The notes under the pieces are model-generated. The model was not told the origin of the DNA, made no database searches, and saw nothing but the letters and a program-made list of their open reading frames with translations. A stretch of 64,000 nt of DNA from Strigamia acuminata (taxonomy: Eukaryota; Arthropoda; Chilopoda; Geophilomorpha; Linotaeniidae), in the NCBI GenBank assembly GCA_949358305.1, contig OX442314.1, positions 66,101,369-66,165,368 on the forward strand, written 5' to 3'. Positions within the stretch are counted from its first letter, which is position 1; every line of letters starts with the position of its first letter. Shown piece after piece: positions 18,901-28,100 of the stretch. A program made the position numbers and the translations under genes.

Positions 18901-21231
18901 AAATTTTGTCGTGTCGCGATCCTCCTTGATTACAGGGTGGTGAGGTATATTGTAGGTTCCTTTCTTCAGAAAACGCTCCTCTTTTGGGACTTCCTCCGCG
19001 TGATTTTCGTGAATATACTGCCACATGGACTCGTCGTAACGTTTTTTGTAATCCTCGTTGGCATCTATTCTTTTGAGCGTGTTGGCCAGTTGGTTCATGG
19101 CCAACTCCCAATTAGATTCCAAGTCGACTTCCTGTCCATTAAATGGCAGCATGACTTCATAACGTCCATCGTCTAGACGTTTCGTAGTTGATTCGAATCG
19201 ATCGCGAATAAAGTCGGATTCTTTTTCTCCCGCATTTATTCCGATTGCTTCCAAGTTCCACAGTTTGTCCAATTTTTCTTGGATGTTTAAGTCGCATGTG
19301 TTGCAACATGTTGTCAATTCTTCTTCATCTTCGAATAAATTGGTGTTCCCCGCCGCTCCGGACAAGACCCAACCAAAAATTGTATTTATTAATCCAAGAT
19401 CTGCGTTTACTTTTTTCTTGCCGTCCTTAACGACCTTCCACCACACGTCGACTCCTAAAAGCACATCGATTTGAGAAGTCTTAGCTGGTAGGTCTTCAGC
19501 AAGTTCAAGGTTTAACTTCTTCACCTTGTCTATTATTGATGAGTTAAGAATGCCCTGCACTCGTGGCAAATTTTCCACAGAAAGCATTGAAAGTTTCAAA
19601 TCTTGAGTGTCATTTTTACTCTGCAGTGTGACATTAAACACATCATAGTCCGTGGCTGCTGGAGACGAGTCGTTGAATCTCTGTGTGGTGGCAGAGACAC
19701 TGCCGCATTTTTTCAGTTTCAGTCTTTCAACAAATTCTTTTGTGATGAACGATCGATGGCTTCCCGGATCAATCATCCCTCGAATGCTGTGGGTTCCTCC
19801 TGATTTGGTTTTAAGATCCGCGGTGAAGATCATTAGTTGAAGAGTCGTCGAGATTGCGCATGAAACATGTGTTGTTACTTGTGGCTCCTTCGGCTTCTCC
19901 GCAGCGCTTGTTGAATTCTTCACCTCGGATTTTTTGCATATTGTGGAATGGTGTCGCCCACCACAATGTTTACAAGAAAATTTGACCTTGCAGTCTCCCA
20001 CTCTATGCCCAGTTCTGAAACAATTAAAACACAGTCGGTTTTTCTTAACTATTTCGATTTTCGCGTTAATTTCGAAATCCTTTTTACAAGCGCCGTTTAA
20101 ATGTTCATCTTCACAAAAAATGCACTTGTTTGTCTTGAAAGGCGTATTCTTGCTTTCAGATTTCGGTTCACTCTTTGTTTTGGCACTAGTAGACTGCTTG
20201 GCGTCTTGAGTAGCTGCGCACGTGGTCATTGAACCTTTCACTTTCGGTTTCTCCACTTCAGATTTTTCATTCTTGTCTTTTTTCGATTTTTCAGAAACGC
20301 TTTCAGTTCGTTCGGCCATCGCAACTTCATTCACAAAGAAATTGAGCAACGTAACAATGTTCTTATTTTGAATTCCGTGAACCTGGTAAAATCTTAATGC
20401 CATTGAAGTTGGAAACTTGCTAATTATGTCTGGCAATAAGAAGGCTCCGGAAGTCTGAATAGGAATTTTAAGTTGCTCTAAAAGTCTAATAGTCGCAGAA
20501 ATCTTTGTCAAATTTGTTTTTATCGCTTTAGTTGGATATACACTTGAAACAGCTTTTAATTCTCGAATTGATTTTATTAACGCAGTTTGTTGTGCATCCT
20601 CATCACCAAAATGTCTTTCGAGTTCTTCTCTTGCAAGGTCATAGGATTCCTCGATCAGGGGAAAAGTTGAGATGAGAATTGCCGCTTCTCCAGTACACAT
20701 AGTTTGTAAATACTGGAGTTTTTCAATGTTACTCAGGTCTGGATCCTTGTGTACGGAGGTCTCGAAGTTGCTTTTAAATGTTCTGTACTTCAAAATATCT
20801 CCGTCGAATTTTACGGAATCCAATTTGGGCAGCTTCGAATTTTTTCTAAACGTTGCTGTCGCGTTCAAGGTTGTGTTCTGATTTGAGCTTGTCGACGTAT
20901 TTAATCTTCCTCCCAAAGTTGGAAGTGATCGCTTTGAGATTTCGTATCTCGTGCGAAGAAGATCCACTCTTGCTTGCATAGTCTCAAGCTTGTCAATGCA
21001 TTCTAGATAATAGCCGTGGTCCGAATATTCCTGTAGATCATTCAGCGCACCGACTATTCTCGTTTCTTTTGGGTTCGCAGTTTGCACCAGCGCTTCCAGT
21101 TCTCCTGGATCTGCTGTCTTCTCCGATATAGACAACAGATGATTCATTGCAGTGACTTGCGACTCCCAACGTTGTTGTAGCACTTCGATTTGATCCTCAG
21201 TTAGAAGATCTCTCATTGTAGGTTCCGCCAT
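15991..21231 (-). CDS. gag-pol: Gag-Pol polyprotein, BEL/Pao family (element 2), 1746 aa
   Basis: Intact single frame, collinear with the element 1 polyprotein but much diverged, and lysine-rich. Gag region from about residue 133 (KLPKLDSVKF). A charged Lys/Glu/Ser linker follows at about 310-365. Three zinc knuckles at 370-432 (CIFCEDEHLNGAC, CFNCFRTGHRVGDC, CKHCGGRHHSTIC). The protease has D488-P489-G490, the same departure from DSG/DTG as in element 1. RT catalytic box FMDD at 911-914, with Phe for Tyr. RNase H-like Asp 1087. Integrase zinc finger begins at H1382. Integrase core D1452, D1515, E1565. C-terminal DUF5641-like domain ends VKHVRALELE. The ATG context is strong (A at -3, G at +4). 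No stop or frameshift. The product would make particles and insert element 2 cDNA. Confidence 0.95.
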   Translation of the reverse strand: MAEPTMRDLLTEDQIEVLQQRWESQVTAMNHLLSISEKTADPGELEALVQTANPKETRIVGALNDLQEYSDHGYYLECIDKLETMQARVDLLRTRYEISKRSLPTLGGRLNTSTSSNQNTTLNATATFRKNSKLPKLDSVKFDGDILKYRTFKSNFETSVHKDPDLSNIEKLQYLQTMCTGEAAILISTFPLIEESYDLAREELERHFGDEDAQQTALIKSIRELKAVSSVYPTKAIKTNLTKISATIRLLEQLKIPIQTSGAFLLPDIISKFPTSMALRFYQVHGIQNKNIVTLLNFFVNEVAMAERTESVSEKSKKDKNEKSEVEKPKVKGSMTTCAATQDAKQSTSAKTKSEPKSESKNTPFKTNKCIFCEDEHLNGACKKDFEINAKIEIVKKNRLCFNCFRTGHRVGDCKVKFSCKHCGGRHHSTICKKSEVKNSTSAAEKPKEPQVTTHVSCAISTTLQLMIFTADLKTKSGGTHSIRGMIDPGSHRSFITKEFVERLKLKKCGSVSATTQRFNDSSPAATDYDVFNVTLQSKNDTQDLKLSMLSVENLPRVQGILNSSIIDKVKKLNLELAEDLPAKTSQIDVLLGVDVWWKVVKDGKKKVNADLGLINTIFGWVLSGAAGNTNLFEDEEELTTCCNTCDLNIQEKLDKLWNLEAIGINAGEKESDFIRDRFESTTKRLDDGRYEVMLPFNGQEVDLESNWELAMNQLANTLKRIDANEDYKKRYDESMWQYIHENHAEEVPKEERFLKKGTYNIPHHPVIKEDRDTTKFRVVFNASSAKKGKRSLNDCLFPGPSLNPDLILVIVRFRLYCIPIIADIKQAFLQVMINPTQTNFLRFLWVARDYFKEPYSWQNLWNNLMVLRMIVVPFGVISSPFLLCATIRKQAKQFEETHAKEVDALDDGIFMDDLTSGGDFTADTTSHCEKLKMILDDGKLPLVKWATSSKDVFNNLKKEGFHMRGEEFSDLGIIKMLGILWNTAEDVMMFNIPTIEKIPNTKREVVSLMASIFDPMGLIAPVVLQMKLLVQAIWIRTKNWDEKILDSEKKEVEEWSQDIQKLKELKVQRWLQTYSGQDITLEVFCDASTKAFGCSIFVVNLEGKRTLLLSKCRIAPTKKVTLPRLELTAAVVGVRMTKYLLENFLPGYPVTEIRYYSDSTITLAWINSDKNVWKPYVSNRVQEIISSTKPEQWSHVPTEFNPADLLTRPHNSKTLMQNKLWWFGVDVSKLEKTEIIQEILPEEERKIVVMTIQVKESFIGQFFKRFRNYNKLLRVFSYILRWKNKLLRGEPLSPLELEDNQLKILQFSQKLHFSEEIDDVKNKRELSKHSTLRNFELFIDEDGLLRLRSRLKKSLLTFDEVYPIILHYDSWITRLLIKKVHLELLHGDISETLYHLREQFWIIRGRRTIQTVIRECAICRRAKLAKNNPSTGDLPAERVTPAAPFQNTGVDHLGPIYVGSNKKEKKKVYILLFTCMVTRSIHLEVSEDLSVPKFLLAMRRFGARHGYPGKIFSDNSKTFERGSLELQSWGKLIGHNDVKTFLSEKRVLWTFIPPLSPWMGGAWERLVRSVKDKLRKTLLRSTVDLETLQTLALEISSVLNSRPLSYVPDSVDGGRILAPENFLTGGMPKYVINKQLSAIKKSDLRKLDIKRRQFIWEFWKIWKKSYLMQLRNFYETKGDKFFKNPKVDQIVLLEKMGTNPYFWPLARIKEIFPGEDGQIRVIKVVLPDGRELKRSVKHVRALELE

Positions 21232-21970
21232 TTTCTCTGTCCTCTCTCACAAAAAATTCGGCTGTGAAATTTGGAAAGAACAGATAAAAACGGGCATGAC
21301 AATTCAACTTTGTTTTAATTTTTAAGAGAATAAACCTTTTTATTTTATCCCCCAAAAATATCTCAACATTCACGGTTTTTGTTTTAACTTTAAAGAGAAT
21401 AAACTTTTTAATTTTATCCCCCAAAAAGCACTCAATTTTCACGGTCCTTGGTGACACGTGAGAATTTTAGAATATCAAATGTTTGGCCAATCGAGGATGA
21501 CCAAAAATTTGAGCGGTTTTGTGTACGTAAATAAAACGTGACACAATTACCCTGCACAGTTTGAAAATAATTGACGGTTTGTTTTGCAACAAAGCACGCC
21601 AATAAACTCTTTCGAAAACAATTGACGGTTCGTTTTGCAACAAAACACGCCAATAACTCCTAACATTAAATTTAGATTCTACTGACAGCTCAATCAACTT
21701 GAAACTAGTCAGTTCTACTCGAAATAAATCTAATCTCCCCCGCTTATGGCGGTTATAGTGGAGAACTAAGCATGCAATGAAAAAACACTTCAAAAGTTGT
21801 AAAATAGACACTTTATCGAAATTTTCCCGAAAACCAACAAATGCAACTACCAAAATCCCATAAAGACACTTGATACTGTTCCCCTTAATAACCAAAATCT
21901 CCAAAATTTCAATTTCAAAAGGCAAAACACTAAAAAATGCAATTATTCCAGGGGCGAATCCGCTTTCCAA

Positions 21971-22009
21971 CACGACGCGTTGTGTTATCCAGTGTTGTGA
22001 CCTTGAACT
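21971..22009 (-). other. Conserved leader block of element 2
   Basis: Sense direction: AGTTCAAGGTCACAAC, then after a short gap ACACAACGCG. It aligns with 7038-7067 of element 1 and 57001-57024 of element 3. It lies about 200 nt after the primer site, as in element 1. Confidence 0.45.
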
Positions 22010-22199
22010 CCAACTGCATGCACACTTTTGTTCGTTTTCGCCGCCAAAGCAGTCCCCGTCGTAACTTCTGTCACGTTGAACGTTGACTCTTGACATGGGT
22101 GACGAAACACGAACGAATTGTTTCTCCGTCGCACCAAACACTTTTTCAAACGTATTGATGATGCACTGGAAAAACTCACGAATTGCAGACGGAATCCTG

Positions 22200-22212
22200 G
22201 TCACGGCTACCA
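22200..22212 (-). other. Primer binding site of element 2, tRNA-His type with one extra base
   Basis: Sense direction TGGTAGCCGTGAC, which is the tRNA-His complement TGGTGCCGTGAC with an extra A after TGGT. It starts 2 nt after the LTR end, and CAGGATTC follows, as in element 1. Either the host tRNA differs or the primer pairs with a bulge. Confidence 0.6.
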
Positions 22213-22214
22213 AA

Positions 22215-23789
22215 AGTTTCGCATCTGTGTTGCAGGTCAACAAGACAGAAGGAAAGGAATGGCGATGCGTATCCAAATTCAAGACACTTGAGCTCGCCCA
22301 AGGTCGTATGGCGTGGCTAGTACGAAAATCGCACTGGAGAGCAATAAATCCGCAACAAATGGCATTGTTGAACCGCTGGAACAATGTGGAGAACACCTGC
22401 ACCAAGTATCCAATAGGAGGCGGAAACATAAGTTGGCCTGAGAAATTTTAAACTACTCACTACACATTGAATGTGTTTGAAAATAAGCCTAAAACAAGAG
22501 CTAATAAAACACAACACATTTATTCAAAGGTTGGTTAATAACTGATGAAATTACAGCAATTAGATTGGTTCTTAGAGAACCGCACATGCGCAGTACCGAA
22601 TATGGCACGCGCCAGGCCGATAGCGGCGAAATACAGATACACAAAAGATTCCGTTACCATGGTAACGGAGGAAACAAGATCACGGCAAAGTTGGCATTTG
22701 CTTAAAAATGCACTAAAAATACATTGAAATACATTGAAATGACCACAAGAATGCGGTGAACAAAAAAGCTAATCACAACAATGTCCAAAAACACGTTAAA
22801 CAATGAGATATTAGCAATAAACCGATCTCGGAAAGAGAGGATTGACGATAGCCAATCACAGGCCAGGAAAATTACATAACGATCACATTTGAATTTCGAT
22901 CGGTACAAAAGCACAAAATTATCGAAGAATACATACTGAATAATAACGCAATGTAATAGTAAATGCAAATTATGTGATATAAAATACAAAAATAACGGTT
23001 ACATTGTGTAATCGTCGCTTGGGACAAACATGGCGACCGGCGAACATAACAAAGGTGTTGGATCAAACATGGCGTCCGGCGAACATAACATCGGCGGCAA
23101 AATCACACGTAAAATGAATGTAAAAACACTAAATGTATATAATCAATAAAGTATCGATTAAATAACAAGAATAATTATCAATTCTCTTCACAAAACATCG
23201 GAATAAAATACACAGATTGAATAAATACGAATTTATCGGCCAAACGAACATTCCCGGCTGCGCTTTTATGGCAGATGGAAACAAACGTTCAAACCAAACA
23301 AACGGAACTTCCAAAGCAGTTTTGATGCATCTAGATAGAAAGAGCATGCTTGAATTAGTCTAAACGAATGCTTAATAAAATTCCAAGGGATTTGAAAAGT
23401 ACTAAACAAAAGGTTAGAAGACGGAACCGTAACTTTACGGGAAACAGAAAAATGACGTCACTAGCATCGCAAATGTATACTAGGGAACGAAATATGCACC
23501 AAAACAGTTCGGAATCAACACAAACTCTCTTAAAACAAGTGAATAAGTCAATAAATGCACGGAATAAGATATTTGAAATAAATACAAAGCATAAACACTA
23601 CTAAATATTGAAAAGTATGAATAAAAATCAAGTCAAAACACTTTAATAAGCAATAAAAATCTGAAAAGTGAAAAAATACCAATTAGGCAAAGGAAATAAA
23701 AACACTTAAAGATTTTAATCAACTGAAAGTAAATGGTAATAAATAATGACAATAAAATAGCACAACAATATCTACGCTGTCTTGCAACA
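22215..23789 (-). repeat. 5' LTR of element 2 (1575 bp)
   Basis: Identical by eye to 14356-15930 except at 23283 and at its last sense base. The 3' LTR ends ...AAACA in the sense direction while this copy ends ...AAACT (plus-strand A at 22215 instead of T). Sense AATAAA is at 22519-22524. The right edge joins satellite as GCAACA then ACTGTGATGAG. Confidence 0.95.
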
Positions 23790-25320
23790 ACTGTGATGAG
23801 ATCAAAAGTCTATTCTCCTAAATCATTGGTTGAATGTTTCTAAAACTTACATTGGAGCCTTCTACTAAGGTTTAAACACTATTTTTGAACATTCAGAGAC
23901 ATTGGTCTTGTGGTGTTTGTGCTAAGTCAACTGCGATGTGAAATGAACTCAAAATTTTTTTTTCAAAATTTATTGCTTGGGTGTTGCTAAAACTTATATT
24001 GAAGGCTTCTACTAAGGTTTAAACACTATTTCTGAACATTCAGAGACATTGGACTTGTGGTGTTTGTGCTAAGTCAACTGTGATGAGATCAAAAGTCTAT
24101 TCTCCCAAATCATTGGTTGGATGTTTCTAAAACTTACATTGGAGCCTTCTACTAAGGTTTAAACACTATTTCTGAACATTCAGAGACATTGGTCTTGTGG
24201 TGTTTGTGCTAAGTCAACTGTGATTAGATCAAAAGTCTATTCTCCCAAATCATTGGTTGGATGTTTCTAAAACTTACATTGGAGCCTTCTACTAAGGTTT
24301 AAACACTATTTCTGAACATTCAGAGACATTGGTCTTGTGGTGTTTGTTCTAAGTCAACTGTGATGAGATCAAAAGTCTATTCTCCCAAATCATTGGTTGG
24401 ATGTTTCTAAAACTTACATTGGAGCCTTCTACTAAGGTTTAAACACTATTTCTGAACATTCAGAGACATTGGTGTTTGTGCTAAGTCAACTGCGATCTGA
24501 AATGAGCTCAAAATTTTTTTTTCAAAATTTATTGCTTGGGTGTTGCTAAAACTTACATCTACAAAGGTTTAAACACTATTTATAAACATTCAGACACATT
24601 GGTCTTGTGGTGTTTGTGCTAAGTCAACTGTGATGAGATCAAAAGTCTATTCTCCTAAATCAATGGTTGAATGTTTCTAAAACTTACATTGGAGCCTTCT
24701 ACTAAGGTTTAAACACTATTTCTGAACATTCAGAGACATTGGACTTGTGGTGTTTCTGCTAAGTCAACTGTGATGAGATCAAAAGTCTATTCTCCCAAAT
24801 CATTGGTTGGATGTTTCTAAAACTTACATTGGAGCCTTCTACTAAGGTTTAAACACTATTTCTGAACATTCAGAGACATTGGACTTGTGGTGTTTCTGCT
24901 AAGTCAACTGTGATGAGATCAAAAGTCTATTCTCCCAAATCATTGGTTGGATGTTTCTAAAACTTACATTGGAGCCTTCTACTAAGGTTTAAACACTTTT
25001 TCTGAACATTCAGAGACATTGGTCTTGTGGTGTTTGTGCTAAGTCAACTGTGATGAGATCAAAAGTCTATTCTCCCAAATCATTGGTTGGATGTTTCTAA
25101 AACTTACATTGGAGCCTTCTACTAAGGTTTAAACACTATTTCTGAACATTCAGAGACATTGGACTTGTGGTGTTTGTGCTAAGTCAACTGTGATGAGATC
25201 AAAAGTCTATTCTCCCAAATCATTGGTTGGATGTTTCTAAAACTTACATTGGAGCCTTCTACTAAGGTTTAAACACTATTTCTGAACATTCAGAGACATT
25301 GGTGTTTGTGCTAAGTCAAC

Positions 25321-28100
25321 TGCGATCTGAAATGAGCTCAAAATTTTTTTTTCAAAATTTATTGCTTGGGTGTTGCTAAAACTTACATCTACAAAGGTTT
25401 AAACACTATTTATAAACATTCAGACACATTGGACTTGTGGTGTTTGTGCTAAGTCAACTGTGATGAGATCAAAAGTCTATTCTCCCAAATCATTGGTTGG
25501 ATGTTTCTAAAACTTACATTAGAGCCTTCTACTAAGGTTTAAACACTATTTCTAAACATTCAGAGACATTGGTCTTGTGGTGTTTGTGCTAAGTCAACTG
25601 TGATTAGATCAAAAGTCTATTCTCCCAAATCATTGGTTGGATGTCTCTAAAACTTACATTGGAGCCTTTTACTAAGGTTTAAACACTATTTCTGAACATT
25701 CAGAGACATTGGTCTTGTGGTGTTTGTGCTAAGTCAACTGTGATGAGATCAAAAGTCTATTCTCCCAAATCATTGGTTGGATGTTTCTAAAACTTACATT
25801 GGAGCCTTCTACTAAGGTTTAAACACTATTTCTGAACATTCAGAGACATTGGTCTTGTGGTGTTTGTGCTAAGTCAACTGTGATGAGATCAAAAGTCTAT
25901 TCTCCTAAATCAATGGTTGAATGTTTCTAAAACTTACATTGGAGCCTTCTACTAAGGTTTAAACACTATTTCTGAACATTCAAAGACATTGGACTTGTGG
26001 TGTTTGTGCTAAGTCAACTGTGATGAGATCAAAAGTCTATTCTCCCAAATCATTGGTTGGATGTTTCTAAAACTTACATTGAAGCCTTCTACTAAGGTTT
26101 AAACACTATTTCTGAACATTCAGAGACATTGGACTTGTGGTGTTTGTGCTAAGTCAACTGTGATGAGATCAAAAGTCTATTCTCCCAAATCATTGGTTGG
26201 ATGTTTCTAAAACTTACATTGGAGCCTTCTACTAAGGTTTAAACACTATTTCTGAACATTCAGAGACATTGGTGTTTGTGCTAAGTCAACTGCGATCTGA
26301 AATGAGCTCAAAATTTTTTTTTCAAAATTTATTGCTTGGGTGTTGCTAAAACTTACATTTAAGGCTTCTACAAAGGTTTAAACACTATTTATAAACATTC
26401 AGACACATTGGACTTGTGGTGTTTGTGCTAAGTCAACTGTGATGAGATCAAAAGTCTATTCTCCCAAATCATTGGTTGGATGTTTCTAAAACTTACATTG
26501 GAGCCTTCTACTAAGGTTTAAACACTATTTCTGAACATTCAGAGACATTGGTCTTGTGGTGTTTGTGCTAAGTCAACTGTGATGAGATCAAAAGTCTATT
26601 CTCCTAAATCAATGGTTGAATGTTTCTAAAACTTACATTGGAGCTTTCTACTAAGGTTTAAACACTATTTCTGAACATTCAGAGACATTGGACTTGTGGT
26701 GTTTCTGCTAAGTCAACTGTGATGAGATCAAAAGTCTATTCTCCCAAATCATTGGTTGGATGTTTCTAAAACTTACATTGGAGCCTTCTACTAAGGTTTA
26801 AACACTATTTCTGAACATTCAGAGACATTGGACTTGTGGTGTTTCTGCTAAGTCAACTGTGATGAGATCAAAAGTCTATTCTCCCAAATCATTGGTTGGA
26901 TGTTTCTAAAACTTACATTGGAGCCTTCTACTAAGGTTTAAACACTTTTTCTGAACATTCAGAGACATTGGTCTTGTGGTGTTTGTGCTAAGTCAACTGT
27001 GATGAGATCAAAAGTCTATTCTCCCAAATCATTGGTTGGATGTTTCTAAAACTTACATTGGAGCCTTCTACTAAGGTTTAAACACTATTTCTGAACATTC
27101 AGAGACATTGGACTTGTGGTGTTTGTGCTAAGTCAACTGTGATGAGATCAAAAGTCTATTCTCCCAAATCATTGGTTGGATGTTTCTAAAACTTACATTG
27201 GAGCCTTCTACTAAGGTTTAAACACTATTTCTGAACATTCAGAGACATTGGTGTTTGTGCTAAGTCAACTGCGATCTGAAATGAGCTCAAAATTTTTTTT
27301 TCAAAATTTATTGCTTGGGTGTTGCTAAAACTTACATCTACAAAGGTTTAAACACTATTTATAAACATTCAGACACATTGGACTTGTGGTGTTTGTGCTA
27401 AGTCAACTGTGATGAGATCAAAAGTCTATTCTCCCAAATCATTGGTTGGATGTTTCTAAAACTTACATTAGAGCCTTCTACTAAGGTTTAAACACTATTT
27501 CTAAACATTCAGAGACATTGGTCTTGTGGTGTTTGTGCTAAGTCAACTGTGATTAGATCAAAAGTCTATTCTCCCAAATCATTGGTTGGATGTCTCTAAA
27601 ACTTACATTGGAGCCTTTTACTAAGGTTTAAACACTATTTCTGAACATTCAGAGACATTGGTCTTGTGGTGTTTGTGCTAAGTCAACTGTGATGAGATCA
27701 AAAGTCTATTCTCCCAAATCATTGGTTGGATGTTTCTAAAACTTACATTGGAGCCTTCTACTAAGGTTTAAACACTATTTCTGAACATTCAGAGACATTG
27801 GTCTTGTGGTGTTTGTGCTAAGTCAACTGTGATGAGATCAAAAGTCTATTCTCCTAAATCAATGGTTGAATGTTTCTAAAACTTACATTGGAGCCTTCTA
27901 CTAAGGTTTAAACACTATTTCTGAACATTCAAAGACATTGGACTTGTGGTGTTTGTGCTAAGTCAACTGTGATGAGATCAAAAGTCTATTCTCCCAAATC
28001 ATTGGTTGGATGTTTCTAAAACTTACATTGGAGCCTTCTACTAAGGTTTAAACACTATTTCTGAACATTCAGAGACATTGGTCTTGTGGTGTTTGTGCTA
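25321..28100. repeat. Higher-order repeat with 1949-bp period (25321-27269 and partial second copy)
   Basis: The distance between B1 monomers at 25321 and 27270 is 1949 bp. The private variant GGAGCCTTTTACTAAGG occurs near 25662 and 27611, again 1949 bp apart, each just after an ATTAGAGCC/ATTTCTAAAC monomer and a GATTAGATC monomer. The copy then breaks: the next B1 spacing is 1670 bp. Confidence 0.75.

Larger units (their letters stand above)
21467..22429 (-). other. Open leader frame of element 2 (320 codons) running from the LTR across the primer site
   Basis: The frame opens in the 5' LTR at 22429, crosses the primer site near residues 72-76 and stays open to 21467. The leader part shares VTRI after the primer site and an ITQR motif with the element 1 leader frame. 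It contains several hydrophobic stretches (about residues 157-185 and 190-205). An open length of 320 codons is long for chance, but the first part is LTR sequence and no start or expression is proven. It ends before the gag ATG at 21231 and is in a separate frame position. Confidence 0.3.
14356..23789 (-). mobile_element. Element 2: complete autonomous BEL/Pao LTR retrotransposon, second family
   Basis: A 9434-bp element in minus orientation with 1575-bp LTRs, a primer site, a leader of about 980 nt and one intact Gag-Pol frame ending 60 nt before the 3' LTR. It differs from element 1 in LTR sequence and length, and its protein is clearly divergent though collinear, so it is a separate family. 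The LTRs differ by eye at two positions only (G 15424 against A 23283, and the terminal base at 22215). The left target copy is CAAC. On the right only AC of an expected CAAC remains, so two bases are missing at that junction. Confidence 0.96.
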
